NCBI GenBank assembly: GCA_017308475.1
Contig: JAFKEU010000011.1
Location: 62,001 to 126,000 of the forward strand
DNA from: Alphaproteobacteria bacterium
GTDB taxonomy: Bacteria > Pseudomonadota > Alphaproteobacteria > Micropepsales > Micropepsaceae
DNA length: 64,000 bases
Reading direction: 5' to 3'
The position numbers were made by a program, and so were the translations under genes. Positions 11,117 to 19,572 of the stretch are shown here, one piece after another (the stretch's first letter is position 1; each line of letters starts with the position of its first letter). The notes under the pieces were generated by a model. It saw nothing but the letters and a program-made list of their open reading frames with translations, was not told where the DNA came from and did no database searches.

Positions 11117-11149
11117 AAAAGGCCGGAGCGATGGCTCCGGCCTTTTTTT
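11117..11149 (+). terminator. Intrinsic terminator, probably bidirectional
   Basis: A perfect stem GGCCGGAGC / GCTCCGGCC with a GATG loop is extended by AAAA/TTTT and followed by seven T on the plus strand. On the minus strand the same hairpin is followed by TTTTGC. It would stop plus-strand transcription running on from the nuo-rnj operon and minus-strand transcription entering the permease remnant. Confidence 0.8.
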
Positions 11150-11274
11150 CCGCTCCTGGCGGCAATCTCCCCGAACTTGGCCGTTCTTGGCTCTTGGCGG
11201 TTATCGTCTTGTTTATCGCTGTGTTTGATACTGGCTTTCGTCACAATTGTCACGAAATATTTGGCGATATCGCA

Positions 11275-11676
11275 ATGCAACATACGCAATTTCGTGTCGT
11301 CACGACCCTTCGAGGGCTCTCGATCCTTGCGCTGTTTCTTGGATTGGCGCAAGTCTCGCAGGCTGCCGGGATCGTCCATCCGTCGCCCCCAGATCCGCTG
11401 CTCGACGGTGTCCCCGATGGTCCCTGCGCGGCCATGATGGATGGCCCGGCCTATGCCGTCGGAACAGATTCGCAAGGCCATGCTGTTGTCCCGCCGGATG
11501 TCGGCACCCCCCCTGTCGCAATTCCAGACCAGGTGATGATGCCGCTCCATGCGGGGCGCGGTCGCTCCCATGGCCGCAGGTCCGCGACGGCTAACGGTCC
11601 CTATGTGGCGATTGACGGACGCCGGTTGGGGCCGCTGGTCAATCCGCCGGGTTGCGGCCTTCCCGACGCCCGCTAG
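11275..11676 (+). CDS. Hypothetical small secreted protein
   Basis: I do not recognise this 133-residue product. From ATG 11275 it has a signal-peptide-like start (MQHTQFRVVTTLRGLSILAL, then FLGLAQVSQAAG) and a polar, Gly/Pro-rich mature part without transmembrane segments or cysteine pairs. The open frame extends upstream into the terminator, so the internal ATG is the reasonable start, although no good ribosome binding site precedes it. It stands alone between the terminator and an apparently empty 400-base stretch. The signal peptide is the main support; it could also be a chance frame. Confidence 0.45.
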   Translation: MQHTQFRVVTTLRGLSILALFLGLAQVSQAAGIVHPSPPDPLLDGVPDGPCAAMMDGPAYAVGTDSQGHAVVPPDVGTPPVAIPDQVMMPLHAGRGRSHGRRSATANGPYVAIDGRRLGPLVNPPGCGLPDAR

Positions 11677-12086
11677 GCCTCTCGCGGCGGCCCGGGCGCG
11701 GCTGCCTTCAAGGGCTCCCCTCGGACTGCCCGTGCGTTTACCCACCCCCTGGCTGCCCATTTGAACCACGAATGTGGCCATCCCCCCTCCCGGTCGGGTC
11801 CGTGCGGGTGACGCGATATGCTGGGTGTCGCCAGGGTCGGTTTCGGAAGTCTTGGGTTTCCTTGTCATGGCAGCAGGATAGGGCGCCTGTCGGGGCAGGA
11901 GGACAGCCGGCCCCCGAAACCGGCCGCCAAGTTCCCGTGCCGTGTGGCAAAATTGATTTTCCGGGCCGGTGGACAGGAAGGTTTGGCGGCCATGCTCGCC
12001 GGACCTGTCGCATTTTCGGACGTGTCTTAAGACGCCGGTAACTTCGCGGCCCCTAAGGTACGCAAGGGGACGGAGCCGGAGGACGG
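11677..12086. other. Stretch with no convincing gene
   Basis: About 410 bases without a supported gene. A long minus-strand frame crosses it but has no ribosome binding site, and its composition looks like GC-rich noise. The only structure I see is the short palindrome GTCTTAAGAC at 12024-12033. The stretch may hold the promoter of the 12087 small gene. Confidence 0.4.
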
Positions 12087-12233
12087 ATGTTGCAGGACAG
12101 TTGGCGGGCTGACGAAGCGCCTCGCCACCCCAAGAAGTGGATATTCCACCCGCGCAAGCGTTCGGTGATGCCGCCCCTGATCAGCCTGATGGCGGCGGGA
12201 TTCGTGATCTTCGAGGTATTGACCCACCTCTAG
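12087..12233 (+). CDS. Hypothetical 48-residue membrane peptide
   Basis: A short gene: ATG 12087 preceded by GGAGGACG, a good Shine-Dalgarno sequence, and TAG at 12231-12233. The product starts MLQDSWRADEAPRHPKKW, continues with a basic stretch (HPRKRS) and ends in one hydrophobic helix (PPLISLMAAGFVIFEVLTHL). The positive-inside layout suggests a single-span inner-membrane peptide. It converges on proS, and the two stop codons overlap in the palindrome CTAG. Function unknown. Confidence 0.55.
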   Translation: MLQDSWRADEAPRHPKKWIFHPRKRSVMPPLISLMAAGFVIFEVLTHL

Positions 12234-13756
12234 TAGGCGCGACCGATCAGGATTTCTTCCACGCCCGGCATTCCGGTAAACAGGCAAGGCGCAAATTCCC
12301 GCGGCTGGTCCAGCGGGGCGTTGCGGATGGTCAGTTTCAGGGCCTTCAGCCTCGTGTCGATGGCGTCCAGCTCCGCGCCCGCGGGCCGCGACCAGGATAC
12401 GCGCAGCCAGCCTTTGAATGTTTCCTCGTCGCCCGCGAAATAATCCTCCACGCCAGCCCAGTCGGTGACGCCGGACTTGATGTTGCCGTCCAGCCGCGCC
12501 TTTGCCTCGGCATAGAGGCCGGCCTGGATTTCTGCCAAAAGCTGGACGACGCCTTCCAGGAAATCCTGGCGCGGCTTGGCGATGGACTTCACCTTGTCGC
12601 CGTCGCGCAAGGCGTCGCGGCGCATATAGGTCACCTGGCCGCTTGCGGCGTCGCGCGGGCCGATCTCGATGATGATGGGCGCGCCGCGGCGCACCCAGTT
12701 CCAGCGCTTTTCGGCAGACTTGATCTTCTTGGTGTCGAGAAAGGCACGCAGCTGCTGGCCGAAGACATGCTCCTTCGACAGGTCGGCGACCAGCGCCTCG
12801 CAGAATTTCAGCACGTCCGCGTCTTCCGGCTTGTCGCGCAGCATCGGCACCACAACCACCTGGCGCGGCGCGATGGCGGGCGGCAGGCGCAAGCCGTCAT
12901 CGTCGCCGTGAGTCATGATGACGCCGCCGATCAGGCGGGTGGAGACGCCCCAGCTGGTGGTGTTGCAGAATTCCATGCCGCCGGAATCATCCTGGAAGCG
13001 GATGTTCTGGGCCTCGGCGAAATGGGTGCCCAGGAAATGGCTGGTGCCGGCCTGCAGCGCCTTGCCGTCCTGCATCATCGCCTCGATGGACCAGGTGTTC
13101 ACCGCGCCGGGGAAGCGTTCATTCTCGGGCTTCTCGCCGGCGATCACCGGCATGGCCAGAACCTCTTCGGCAAAGACGCGATAGACCTCCAGCATGCGGC
13201 GGGTTTCCTCCATGGCGTCTTCCGCGCCGGCATGGGCGGTGTGGCCTTCCTGCCAGAGGAATTCGGTGGTGCGCAGGAACAGGCGCGGGCGCATCTCCCA
13301 GCGCACAACATTGGCCCACTGGTTCAAGAGCATCGGCAGGTCGCGGTGGCTCTTGATCCAGCGCGAGAAGGCGTCGCCGATGATGGTTTCGGAGGTCGGG
13401 CGCACGATCAGCGGCTCTTCCAGCTTCGCGGCCGGATCGGGCTGGAGCTTGCCGTCGATGGTCTTCAGCCGGTGATGGGTGACGACCGCCATCTCCTTGG
13501 CGAAGCCTTCGACATGCTCGGCCTCGCGGGCGATGAAGGAGAGGGGGATGAACATGGGGAAGTAGCAGTTCTCGTGCCCCGTCGCCTTGATGCGGCGGTC
13601 CAGCTCGGCCTGGATCTGTTCCCACACGCCCCAGCCCCAGGGCTTGATCACCATTGCGCCCCGCACCGGGCTCGTCTCGGCCATGTCGGCGTCGCGCACC
13701 ACGGCCTGGTACCAGTCGGCGAAACGGCTGCGGTCGACGGGAAGGGCGCGCTGCAT
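12230..13756 (-). CDS. proS: Proline--tRNA ligase, archaeal/eukaryotic-type (no editing insertion)
   Basis: A class II synthetase that charges tRNA-Pro. The 508-residue protein has RPTSET (residues 119-124), the motif 2 region RWEMRPRLFLRTTEFLWQEG (152-171) and IMTHGDDDGLRLPP (motif 3). These details and the C-terminal tyrosine (GRAY) match the archaeal/eukaryotic-like enzymes, such as that of Thermus, and not the longer bacterial type with an editing domain or the roughly 440-residue type common in alphaproteobacteria. The C-terminal zinc domain of that group seems degenerate here, with a single Cys in the last 60 residues. It lies upstream of lolE in the usual neighbourhood. Confidence 0.93.
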   Translation of the reverse strand: MQRALPVDRSRFADWYQAVVRDADMAETSPVRGAMVIKPWGWGVWEQIQAELDRRIKATGHENCYFPMFIPLSFIAREAEHVEGFAKEMAVVTHHRLKTIDGKLQPDPAAKLEEPLIVRPTSETIIGDAFSRWIKSHRDLPMLLNQWANVVRWEMRPRLFLRTTEFLWQEGHTAHAGAEDAMEETRRMLEVYRVFAEEVLAMPVIAGEKPENERFPGAVNTWSIEAMMQDGKALQAGTSHFLGTHFAEAQNIRFQDDSGGMEFCNTTSWGVSTRLIGGVIMTHGDDDGLRLPPAIAPRQVVVVPMLRDKPEDADVLKFCEALVADLSKEHVFGQQLRAFLDTKKIKSAEKRWNWVRRGAPIIIEIGPRDAASGQVTYMRRDALRDGDKVKSIAKPRQDFLEGVVQLLAEIQAGLYAEAKARLDGNIKSGVTDWAGVEDYFAGDEETFKGWLRVSWSRPAGAELDAIDTRLKALKLTIRNAPLDQPREFAPCLFTGMPGVEEILIGRAY

Positions 13757-13781
13757 GGGAATGCTCCAAGGACTGAGGTGT

Positions 13782-14993
13782 TTAGCGCGCCTCGGCGGGC
13801 CGGAACAACAGATAGGTGATGAAGCCGGTGATGCCGAAACCCGCGATCAGGGCGGTCATGGGAATGGGCGTGCGGGCGGTGAAGCTGCCCATCGCCATCG
13901 AGGCGATGGTGCCACCACCGTACAGGAAGATGCCGATCAGGGCCGATGCCATGCCGGCGCAGTGCCCGAAATGGTGCATGGTCAACCCCGCCGCAGTGGG
14001 ATTGATCGAGCCCATCAGCGAGCAAAACAGGAACATCCAGGGGATCAGGCCCAGGATGCCGCCCCAGTCGGTCATCCCGAACACCAGGCCGCCGAAGCCG
14101 CACAGCGCGTTGGCCGCCAACGCCGCCATCAGCAGCGGCTGGCCGCGATGGTGCTTGAGCCAGCGGGCCGTGCCCTGGCTGAACAGGATCAGGCCCACCC
14201 CGTTCAGCACGAAGGTGAAGCCGAAATATTGTGGGGCGATGTTGTAGACGTCGATCACCACATGCGGCCAGCCGGTGAGAAACACATAAAGCCCCGCGCC
14301 CGACAGGATGGAAGGCAGGATGTAGCCGTAGAAATGGCGGTCGCGGGCGATATGCCAATAGTCCTTCAGCACATGCAGCGGGTGCAGCCGCCGGTCGGAG
14401 CCGGGGTGGCTTTCGGGCAGCGCGAGCCATACCACCGCCAGGGTCAGAAGCGCCGCGGCCGCCTGCAGCCAGAACAGGCTGCGCCAGCCGGTGACGAGCA
14501 GCATCCAGCCGCCGACGAATGGCGCGAACAGGGGCGACACCGAAAGGATCAGCAGCATCTGGGCGAAGATGCGGGCCGCCTCGCCCGGGCGGAACAGGTC
14601 GCGCACGCAGGCGCGCGCCAGGACCGTACCGGCGCAGCTGCCGCAGGCCTGGAAGAAGCGGGCGGCGTCCAGCGTCAGCGGGCCCTGGGCCAGGGCACAG
14701 GCGGTCGAGCCGACGATGTAGAGGATGAGCCCCACAATGATGGGCACGCGCCGGCCGAAACGGTCGGAGATGGGCCCCACCACCGCCTGGCCGACCGCGA
14801 TTCCCAGGAAGAAGGCGGCGAGCGAATGTTCAATGTCCGCGATGGGGGCCTTGAACTCCCGCGCGATGGAGGGCAGGGCCGGCAGATAGAGGTCGATGCC
14901 GATGGGGGTGAAACAGGTCAGCAGCCCGAAAAGCGCGATCAGTTCGATCCGCCGGGCGCGGGTATAGGAGCCGGCGGGGGCGGCGGGAATCAT
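13782..14993 (-). CDS. Bcr/CflA-family MFS drug-resistance transporter
   Basis: A 403-residue major facilitator with about 12 hydrophobic helices. The signature of the Bcr/CflA subfamily is visible: FTPIGIDLYLPALPSIAREF near the N-terminus and GPISDRFGRRVPIIVGLILY as the loop 2-3 motif, followed by RFFQACGSCAGTVLARACVR in helix 4. These proteins export chloramphenicol, bicyclomycin or similar compounds by proton antiport; the substrate here cannot be told. It precedes proS on the same strand with a 25-base gap. Confidence 0.9.
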   Translation of the reverse strand: MIPAAPAGSYTRARRIELIALFGLLTCFTPIGIDLYLPALPSIAREFKAPIADIEHSLAAFFLGIAVGQAVVGPISDRFGRRVPIIVGLILYIVGSTACALAQGPLTLDAARFFQACGSCAGTVLARACVRDLFRPGEAARIFAQMLLILSVSPLFAPFVGGWMLLVTGWRSLFWLQAAAALLTLAVVWLALPESHPGSDRRLHPLHVLKDYWHIARDRHFYGYILPSILSGAGLYVFLTGWPHVVIDVYNIAPQYFGFTFVLNGVGLILFSQGTARWLKHHRGQPLLMAALAANALCGFGGLVFGMTDWGGILGLIPWMFLFCSLMGSINPTAAGLTMHHFGHCAGMASALIGIFLYGGGTIASMAMGSFTARTPIPMTALIAGFGITGFITYLLFRPAEAR

Positions 14994-15087
14994 CGGGGCG
15001 CGGGTCTTGGCGCATCGGCATAGGGCCAGCGGGAACGGGGCGCAAGCGGCGCTTCAGCGCGGGCTTGCCGGTCGGGGCAAAGCCCAA

Positions 15088-16083
15088 TCAAGCCAAGGCG
15101 AGCGCGGCTGGCAGGATTTTGCCAAAATAGGCGTCGGCGGGCACATTCAGCTTCGATGGCGCCACCACCTTGTGGGCCACCACCATGTCCAGCGCCGGCG
15201 CCACCGTGATGAACTGGCCGAAAGCGCCGCTGGCGGTGTAGCCGCCCTTGAGCGGAGCAGGCCATTTTGCGGCGGGATCGAAAATCCACCACAGCCAGCC
15301 ATAGCCCAGCCCGTCGATGAAGGGTGAGGTTCGCGCCACCTCTGAGGCGGGCGTTGACAACGCCGTGGTCCGGGCGGACCATTCTGCCGGAATGACCTGC
15401 TGCTCGCGCCAGCGGCCCTTTTGCAGCATCACCTGGCCCAGACGCGCCATGTCGCGCGTGGACAGGACAAAATGCCGGGCCGGATAGTCCGACAGATGCG
15501 TGTCGTTGCGGATCGCCTGGGTCTGGTGGACTTTAAGATTCCAGTCCTGAAGCCCGGCGGGCCGGACGATGTCTTCTTCGAAGGCCTTGTAGAAATCACG
15601 CTCGGTCAGGCGCTGATAGATCGCGCCCAGCGCGTTGAAATCCCAGTTGTTGTATAGAAAATAGCTGCCCGGCTTCACCGAGCCGCGTTTGGGGGCCAGG
15701 GCGCTGGCGTCGCCTTCATTGGCGGCCTTGTGATAGATGCCCGAGCGCGCCATCAGAAGATCGCGGATCGTGGCGGTGCGCTCGATCGGCAGCAGCCTGC
15801 CCATGTCGTCGAAGTCCATCCCGGCCAGGGTTGTGTCCAGCCGGATCGTTCCCTTGGCGACGGCGGGACCATAGAGCATCGACACCAGGCTCTTTCGGGC
15901 CGACGCGATGTAGCTGATCCGGGTCAGATCGCCATACGAGAAGACGGGCTCGCCGCCCTTCAGCACCAGCATGGCGGATGTGTCATATCCGGCCAGCAGC
16001 CCGCGCAGGCTTGGCGCGGCGCCCCGCGCGGGCCGCACAGCGGCGGCGCACAGGGCAGCGGCAAGCAGATCGCGGCGTTTCAT
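15088..16083 (-). CDS. Serine hydrolase, beta-lactamase/class C-like family, exported
   Basis: The 331-residue protein begins with a twin-arginine-like signal (MKRRDLLAAALCAAAV). The SxxK active-site motif is IASARKS near residue 60. The YNN motif (LYNNWDFN, near residue 144) supplies the catalytic Tyr, and the late TASGAFGQF corresponds to the KTG-like strand. The family includes esterases, D-amino-acid peptidases and beta-lactamase-like enzymes; the substrate cannot be predicted. It stands alone, divergent from lolE. Confidence 0.85.
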   Translation of the reverse strand: MKRRDLLAAALCAAAVRPARGAAPSLRGLLAGYDTSAMLVLKGGEPVFSYGDLTRISYIASARKSLVSMLYGPAVAKGTIRLDTTLAGMDFDDMGRLLPIERTATIRDLLMARSGIYHKAANEGDASALAPKRGSVKPGSYFLYNNWDFNALGAIYQRLTERDFYKAFEEDIVRPAGLQDWNLKVHQTQAIRNDTHLSDYPARHFVLSTRDMARLGQVMLQKGRWREQQVIPAEWSARTTALSTPASEVARTSPFIDGLGYGWLWWIFDPAAKWPAPLKGGYTASGAFGQFITVAPALDMVVAHKVVAPSKLNVPADAYFGKILPAALALA

Positions 16084-16209
16084 GGCTTAACGGTCCCATT
16101 CCCCTCGGGCCGGTCCCTGTTTAGTACGGAGGCGGGCGGACCCGCAAACCGGCCGACAGCCAGGTCTGGTCATGGACTGGAAACGGTCCAGCCCTTAACC
16201 TCGCCGCCC

Positions 16210-17520
16210 ATGACGGAATTAATCTCCCGGGCGCCGGCGCCTGTTGCCCAGGCCAAAGGCCGGACAGGCATTTTCGCGCCTTTCGAGTGGATGATCGCGG
16301 CCCGCTACCTGCGCGCCAAGCGCAAGGAAAGCTTCATCTCGATCATCTCGCTGTTCTCGCTGATCGGGATCGCCCTGGGGGTGGCCACCCTCATCATCGT
16401 GATGAGCGTGATGAACGGGTTCCGGGTGGAGCTCCTGAAGTCCATCCTGGGCTTGACCGGCCATGTCACCATCCAGTCCGAAATGGGGCCGATGGCCGGC
16501 TATGATGCCGCCACCACCCGCATCGCCAGGGTACCGGGCGTTGTCCAGGCGCTGCCGGTGCTGGACGGGGAGGTGATGGCCTCCAATACCCGGATCAACG
16601 CCAATTCCGGGGTGGTGGTGCGGGGCGTGCGGGCGAAGGACATGCCCAAGCTGCCCTCCGTCAACGACAGCCTGAGGCCCGGCGCGCTGCAGGATTTCGG
16701 GGGCGACGATGCGGTGATCATCGGCGCCGGGCTGGCGCGGCAGCTGCGCGTGCCCGTGGGCGGGCAGATCACGCTGATCGCGCCCAAGGGCAACGTCACC
16801 CCCTTCGGCACCACGCCGAGGATCAAGACCTATCGCGTAATCAGCACCTTCAAGGTCGGCAATGTGCTGTACGACGACCATTACATCTTCATGCCGCTGC
16901 CCGAGGCGCAGCTCTATTTCGACTATGGCGACACGGTCAGCGGCATCGAGGTGATGGTGGCTGAGCCGGAGAACGACCTGGCGATGATCCCCGCGCTGCT
17001 GAAGGCGGCCGGGCCGACCACCCGCGCCATCCCTTGGCAGAACCTGAACGTCCAGCTGTTCGAGGCGATCAAGGTCGAGGCCAATGTGATGTTCCTGATC
17101 CTGTCGCTGATCATCCTGGTTGCGGCGCTGAACATCGTGTCGGGCCTGACCATGCTGGTGAAGGACAAGTCGGGCGACATTGCCATACTGCGCACCATGG
17201 GGGCGACGCGCGGCGCGGTGATGCGCGTCTTCTTCATCTCCGGTGCGTCGATCGGCGTGGTGGGAACCATCTTCGGCTTCGGCATCGGCGTCCTGTTCTG
17301 CGCCAATATCGAGAACATCCGACAGTTCCTGTCGAAGATCACCGGCACGACGCTGTTCGATCCCACCATCTATTTCCTGTCGCGCATGCCCGCCCAGATG
17401 GACGCAGGCGAGGTGACGGCGGTGGTGATCATGGCGCTGACGCTGACCTTCCTGGCCACGCTCTATCCGTCATGGCGGGCAGCCCGGCTCGATCCGGTCG
17501 AGGCGCTGCGCTATGAGTGA
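16210..17520 (+). CDS. lolE: Lipoprotein-releasing ABC transporter permease (LolC/LolE family)
   Basis: An inner-membrane permease that releases outer-membrane lipoproteins to the periplasmic carrier LolA. From ATG 16210 it has 436 residues: a first membrane helix after ARYLRAKRKESFISIIS, a periplasmic MacB-like domain (about residues 75-275) and three C-terminal helices with the FtsX-type core (VKDKSGDIAILRTMGATRGA). The open frame extends far upstream without similarity, so that extension is rejected. Alphaproteobacteria usually have this single LolC/E-type permease acting as a homodimer. The last eight bases overlap lolD. Confidence 0.92.
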   Translation: MTELISRAPAPVAQAKGRTGIFAPFEWMIAARYLRAKRKESFISIISLFSLIGIALGVATLIIVMSVMNGFRVELLKSILGLTGHVTIQSEMGPMAGYDAATTRIARVPGVVQALPVLDGEVMASNTRINANSGVVVRGVRAKDMPKLPSVNDSLRPGALQDFGGDDAVIIGAGLARQLRVPVGGQITLIAPKGNVTPFGTTPRIKTYRVISTFKVGNVLYDDHYIFMPLPEAQLYFDYGDTVSGIEVMVAEPENDLAMIPALLKAAGPTTRAIPWQNLNVQLFEAIKVEANVMFLILSLIILVAALNIVSGLTMLVKDKSGDIAILRTMGATRGAVMRVFFISGASIGVVGTIFGFGIGVLFCANIENIRQFLSKITGTTLFDPTIYFLSRMPAQMDAGEVTAVVIMALTLTFLATLYPSWRAARLDPVEALRYE

Positions 17521-18205
17521 GGTTCTGCGGCTTCAGAACGTCACCCGCCGCTACAGGGAAGGCGAGGGCCAGCTGGAAGTGTTCAGCGGGCTGGACCTGT
17601 CGCTGAACGCCGGCGAGATCGTCGCATTGGTGGGGCAGTCCGGCGCCGGCAAGTCCTCGCTGCTGCATATCGCGGGCCTTCTGGAAGCGCCCACCAGCGG
17701 GGAGATCTTCATTGAAGGCGTGGCCGCCTCGCGCCTGCCGGACCTGGAGCGCACGCTGATCCGCCGCGACAAGGTGGGGTTCGTCTACCAGGCCCATCAC
17801 CTGTTGCCGGAATTCGATGCGCTGGAGAATGTGCTCATTCCCCAGATGATCGCGGGCAGATCCAAAGCCGCGGCAAAGGCGGAAGCCACAAGGCTGCTGA
17901 CGGTGCTGGGGCTGGGCCAGCGGCTGTCGCACCGGCCATCACAACTGTCAGGCGGCGAGCAGCAGCGCGTGGCGATCGCGCGGGCGCTTGCCAACAAGCC
18001 TCGGATCCTTCTGGCCGACGAGCCCACCGGAAATCTGGACCCGCGCACCGCCGGCGGGGTGTTCGACGCGTTGATCCAGATCACCCGCGCCCAGGGGCTG
18101 GCGGCGCTGATCGCCACCCACAATTTCGATCTCGCGGCACGCATGGACCGGGCCCTGCTGCTGGATCAGGGCAAGCTGGTCGCCGGGGCCAGCCTGCAGC
18201 ACTAA
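17513..18205 (+). CDS. lolD: Lipoprotein-releasing ABC transporter ATP-binding protein
   Basis: This ATPase powers the lipoprotein release transporter. The 230-residue protein has Walker A GQSGAGKSS (about residues 43-51), the signature LSGGEQQR, Walker B ILLADEP followed by TGNLD, and the switch His in IATHNFD. It starts at ATG 17513, inside the end of lolE, so the two are translationally coupled. The order proS-lolE-lolD-dnaE is an alphaproteobacterial arrangement, interrupted here by accessory genes. Confidence 0.95.
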   Translation: MSEVLRLQNVTRRYREGEGQLEVFSGLDLSLNAGEIVALVGQSGAGKSSLLHIAGLLEAPTSGEIFIEGVAASRLPDLERTLIRRDKVGFVYQAHHLLPEFDALENVLIPQMIAGRSKAAAKAEATRLLTVLGLGQRLSHRPSQLSGGEQQRVAIARALANKPRILLADEPTGNLDPRTAGGVFDALIQITRAQGLAALIATHNFDLAARMDRALLLDQGKLVAGASLQH

Positions 18206-18216
18206 GCCGGCGCGCT

Positions 18217-18660
18217 TCAGGTCGCCAGGTGCTGCGCCAGACGGTCGAAGCTGGCGGCCCAGCCGCCTTCGTGGCGCTGGCAGTCTTCCGCGGTGACGAA
18301 GCCTTCATGCGTGAGCGTCATCTCGGTGCCCGCGCCTTTCGCCTTGAAGGTGATGGTCACCAGCGTGATGTTCGGCCCGGCACAGCCGCCCGACCAAGTG
18401 AAGGCCAGCCGCGACGGATGCTCAATCTCCTTGTAGACGCCCATGTGTTCGAGTGCGCCGCCGTCGGCGGTGCGGTGCACCGTCTTCCAGCACCCGCCCA
18501 CGCGCGGGTCGATTTCACAGGACAGGCAGGTGACGTCCTCGGTGCCCAGCCATTCGCCGTACGCCGGCGACAGGAAAGCGTCGAACACGCGGTCCGGTGG
18601 AGCATCGAAGACGCGGGTCAGGGAAAGCCGGGCGGGCGCGGTGGCAATGGACAGTGTCAT
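18217..18660 (-). CDS. SRPBCC/AHSA1-family protein (third of three)
   Basis: A 147-residue single-domain START-like protein. It shows the AHSA1 pattern: LTRVFDAPPDRVFDAFLSP at the N-terminus, DPRVGGCWKTV, LTHEGF and a C-terminal helix with GGWAASFDRLAQHL. AHSA1 domains form a helix-grip cavity, and stand-alone members bind or modify unknown hydrophobic ligands. It is the last gene of an ArsR-led operon with two paralogues upstream, separated by 16 bases from the second. Cys44 and Cys47 in DVTCLSCE are specific to this copy. Confidence 0.88.
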   Translation of the reverse strand: MTLSIATAPARLSLTRVFDAPPDRVFDAFLSPAYGEWLGTEDVTCLSCEIDPRVGGCWKTVHRTADGGALEHMGVYKEIEHPSRLAFTWSGGCAGPNITLVTITFKAKGAGTEMTLTHEGFVTAEDCQRHEGGWAASFDRLAQHLAT

Positions 18661-18676
18661 GGCGGTCTCCTTCAGG

Positions 18677-19114
18677 TCACGGTGTGGCGACCCAGGCCGT
18701 CAACTTGTCGAGACTGCTGTTCCAGCCGGACAGGTGGCGGTCGCGGAATTCGGCGGTGCCGAAGCCCTCCTGGCGCAGGGTCAGGCGCGTGCCATGGCCT
18801 TCGGGCGTGAAGGTCAGGGTGATCAGCGTTTCCTCGCGGTTGTAGTCGCCCTGCCAGGTCATCACGATGCGATGGGGTGGCGTGATCTGGCGATAGGTGC
18901 CGGAGATCGTCACCTCGCGCCCGTCGGGCATGCGCATCACCACGCTGTAGCGGCCGCCCACCTTCGGATTGACGATGGAGCTGGTGCAGATCATCGCGCC
19001 GGGCGCCAGCCATTCGCCCCAGCTTTCATGCAGCCAAGCGTCGAACAGGCGCTGTGGCGAGACAGCGAAAACGTGGGAGACGTCCAGGCAGAGAGTCTGG
19101 TCGGTCACGGACAT
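18677..19114 (-). CDS. SRPBCC/AHSA1-family protein (second of three)
   Basis: A 145-residue AHSA1-domain protein. Recognisable parts are LDVSHVFAVSPQRLFDAWLH, NPKVGGRYSVVMRMPDGRE, LTLTFTPEGHGTRLTLRQEG and the terminal WNSSLDKLTAWV. Its start overlaps the end of the first paralogue by 10 bases. ArsR plus AHSA1 pairs are frequent in proteobacteria and are thought to respond to solvents, metals or other stress; the ligand of this copy is unknown. Confidence 0.88.
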   Translation of the reverse strand: MSVTDQTLCLDVSHVFAVSPQRLFDAWLHESWGEWLAPGAMICTSSIVNPKVGGRYSVVMRMPDGREVTISGTYRQITPPHRIVMTWQGDYNREETLITLTFTPEGHGTRLTLRQEGFGTAEFRDRHLSGWNSSLDKLTAWVATP

Positions 19115-19572
19115 GCCGGCTGCTCCTTTGCATGGGGCGCTTTCACATGGCGCGCGAGCTTGTTGAGGGTGCTGTTCCAGCCCTTGCCGTGGCCCTCGCG
19201 GTTTTCCGGCGTGGAGAGGCCTTCATGGGTGAGGGTAAGTTCGGTGCCGCCCTCCACCGCCCGGAAGGACAGGCGCACCAGTGTGTCGGGATTGGCCGAC
19301 AGCGCCCACACCCAGGAGAAGGCCAGCGTGTGGGGCCGGTCGATAGCGGTGAACACGCCTTCCACCGGGATCACCCGGCCGTCGGTCAGGCGCATGCGGA
19401 GCTGGTAGCGCCCGCCGACGCGCGGTTCCAGGAGCGGTACCTCGCAGTCGCAGCCTTCGGGGCCGATCCAGGATTGCCATTCCTGGCGGTCAAACCAGGC
19501 GTCGAACAGTCTTTCGGGACTGACGTCGAACCGGCGGCGGATCTGAAGCACGGGCTCGGTGATGATGGTCAT
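19105..19572 (-). CDS. SRPBCC/AHSA1-family protein (first of three)
   Basis: A 155-residue AHSA1-domain protein. I chose ATG 19572 because it overlaps the ArsR stop as ATGA and gives the family start MTIITEPVLQIRRRF; a longer frame upstream lies within arsR. The domain shows SPERLFDAWFDRQEWQSWIG, EPRVGGRYQLRMRLTDGR, LTLTHEG and KGWNSTLNKLARHV. It is closer to the second copy than to the third, which suggests local duplication. Confidence 0.88.
   Translation of the reverse strand: MTIITEPVLQIRRRFDVSPERLFDAWFDRQEWQSWIGPEGCDCEVPLLEPRVGGRYQLRMRLTDGRVIPVEGVFTAIDRPHTLAFSWVWALSANPDTLVRLSFRAVEGGTELTLTHEGLSTPENREGHGKGWNSTLNKLARHVKAPHAKEQPACP

Noticed and set aside
11002..11868. A 288-residue minus-strand frame across the empty stretch and terminator
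   Set aside because: It reads through the terminator, has no ribosome binding site and looks like GC-rich noise. The first 60 residues (MTRKPKTSETDP start) could be a gene but I cannot support it.
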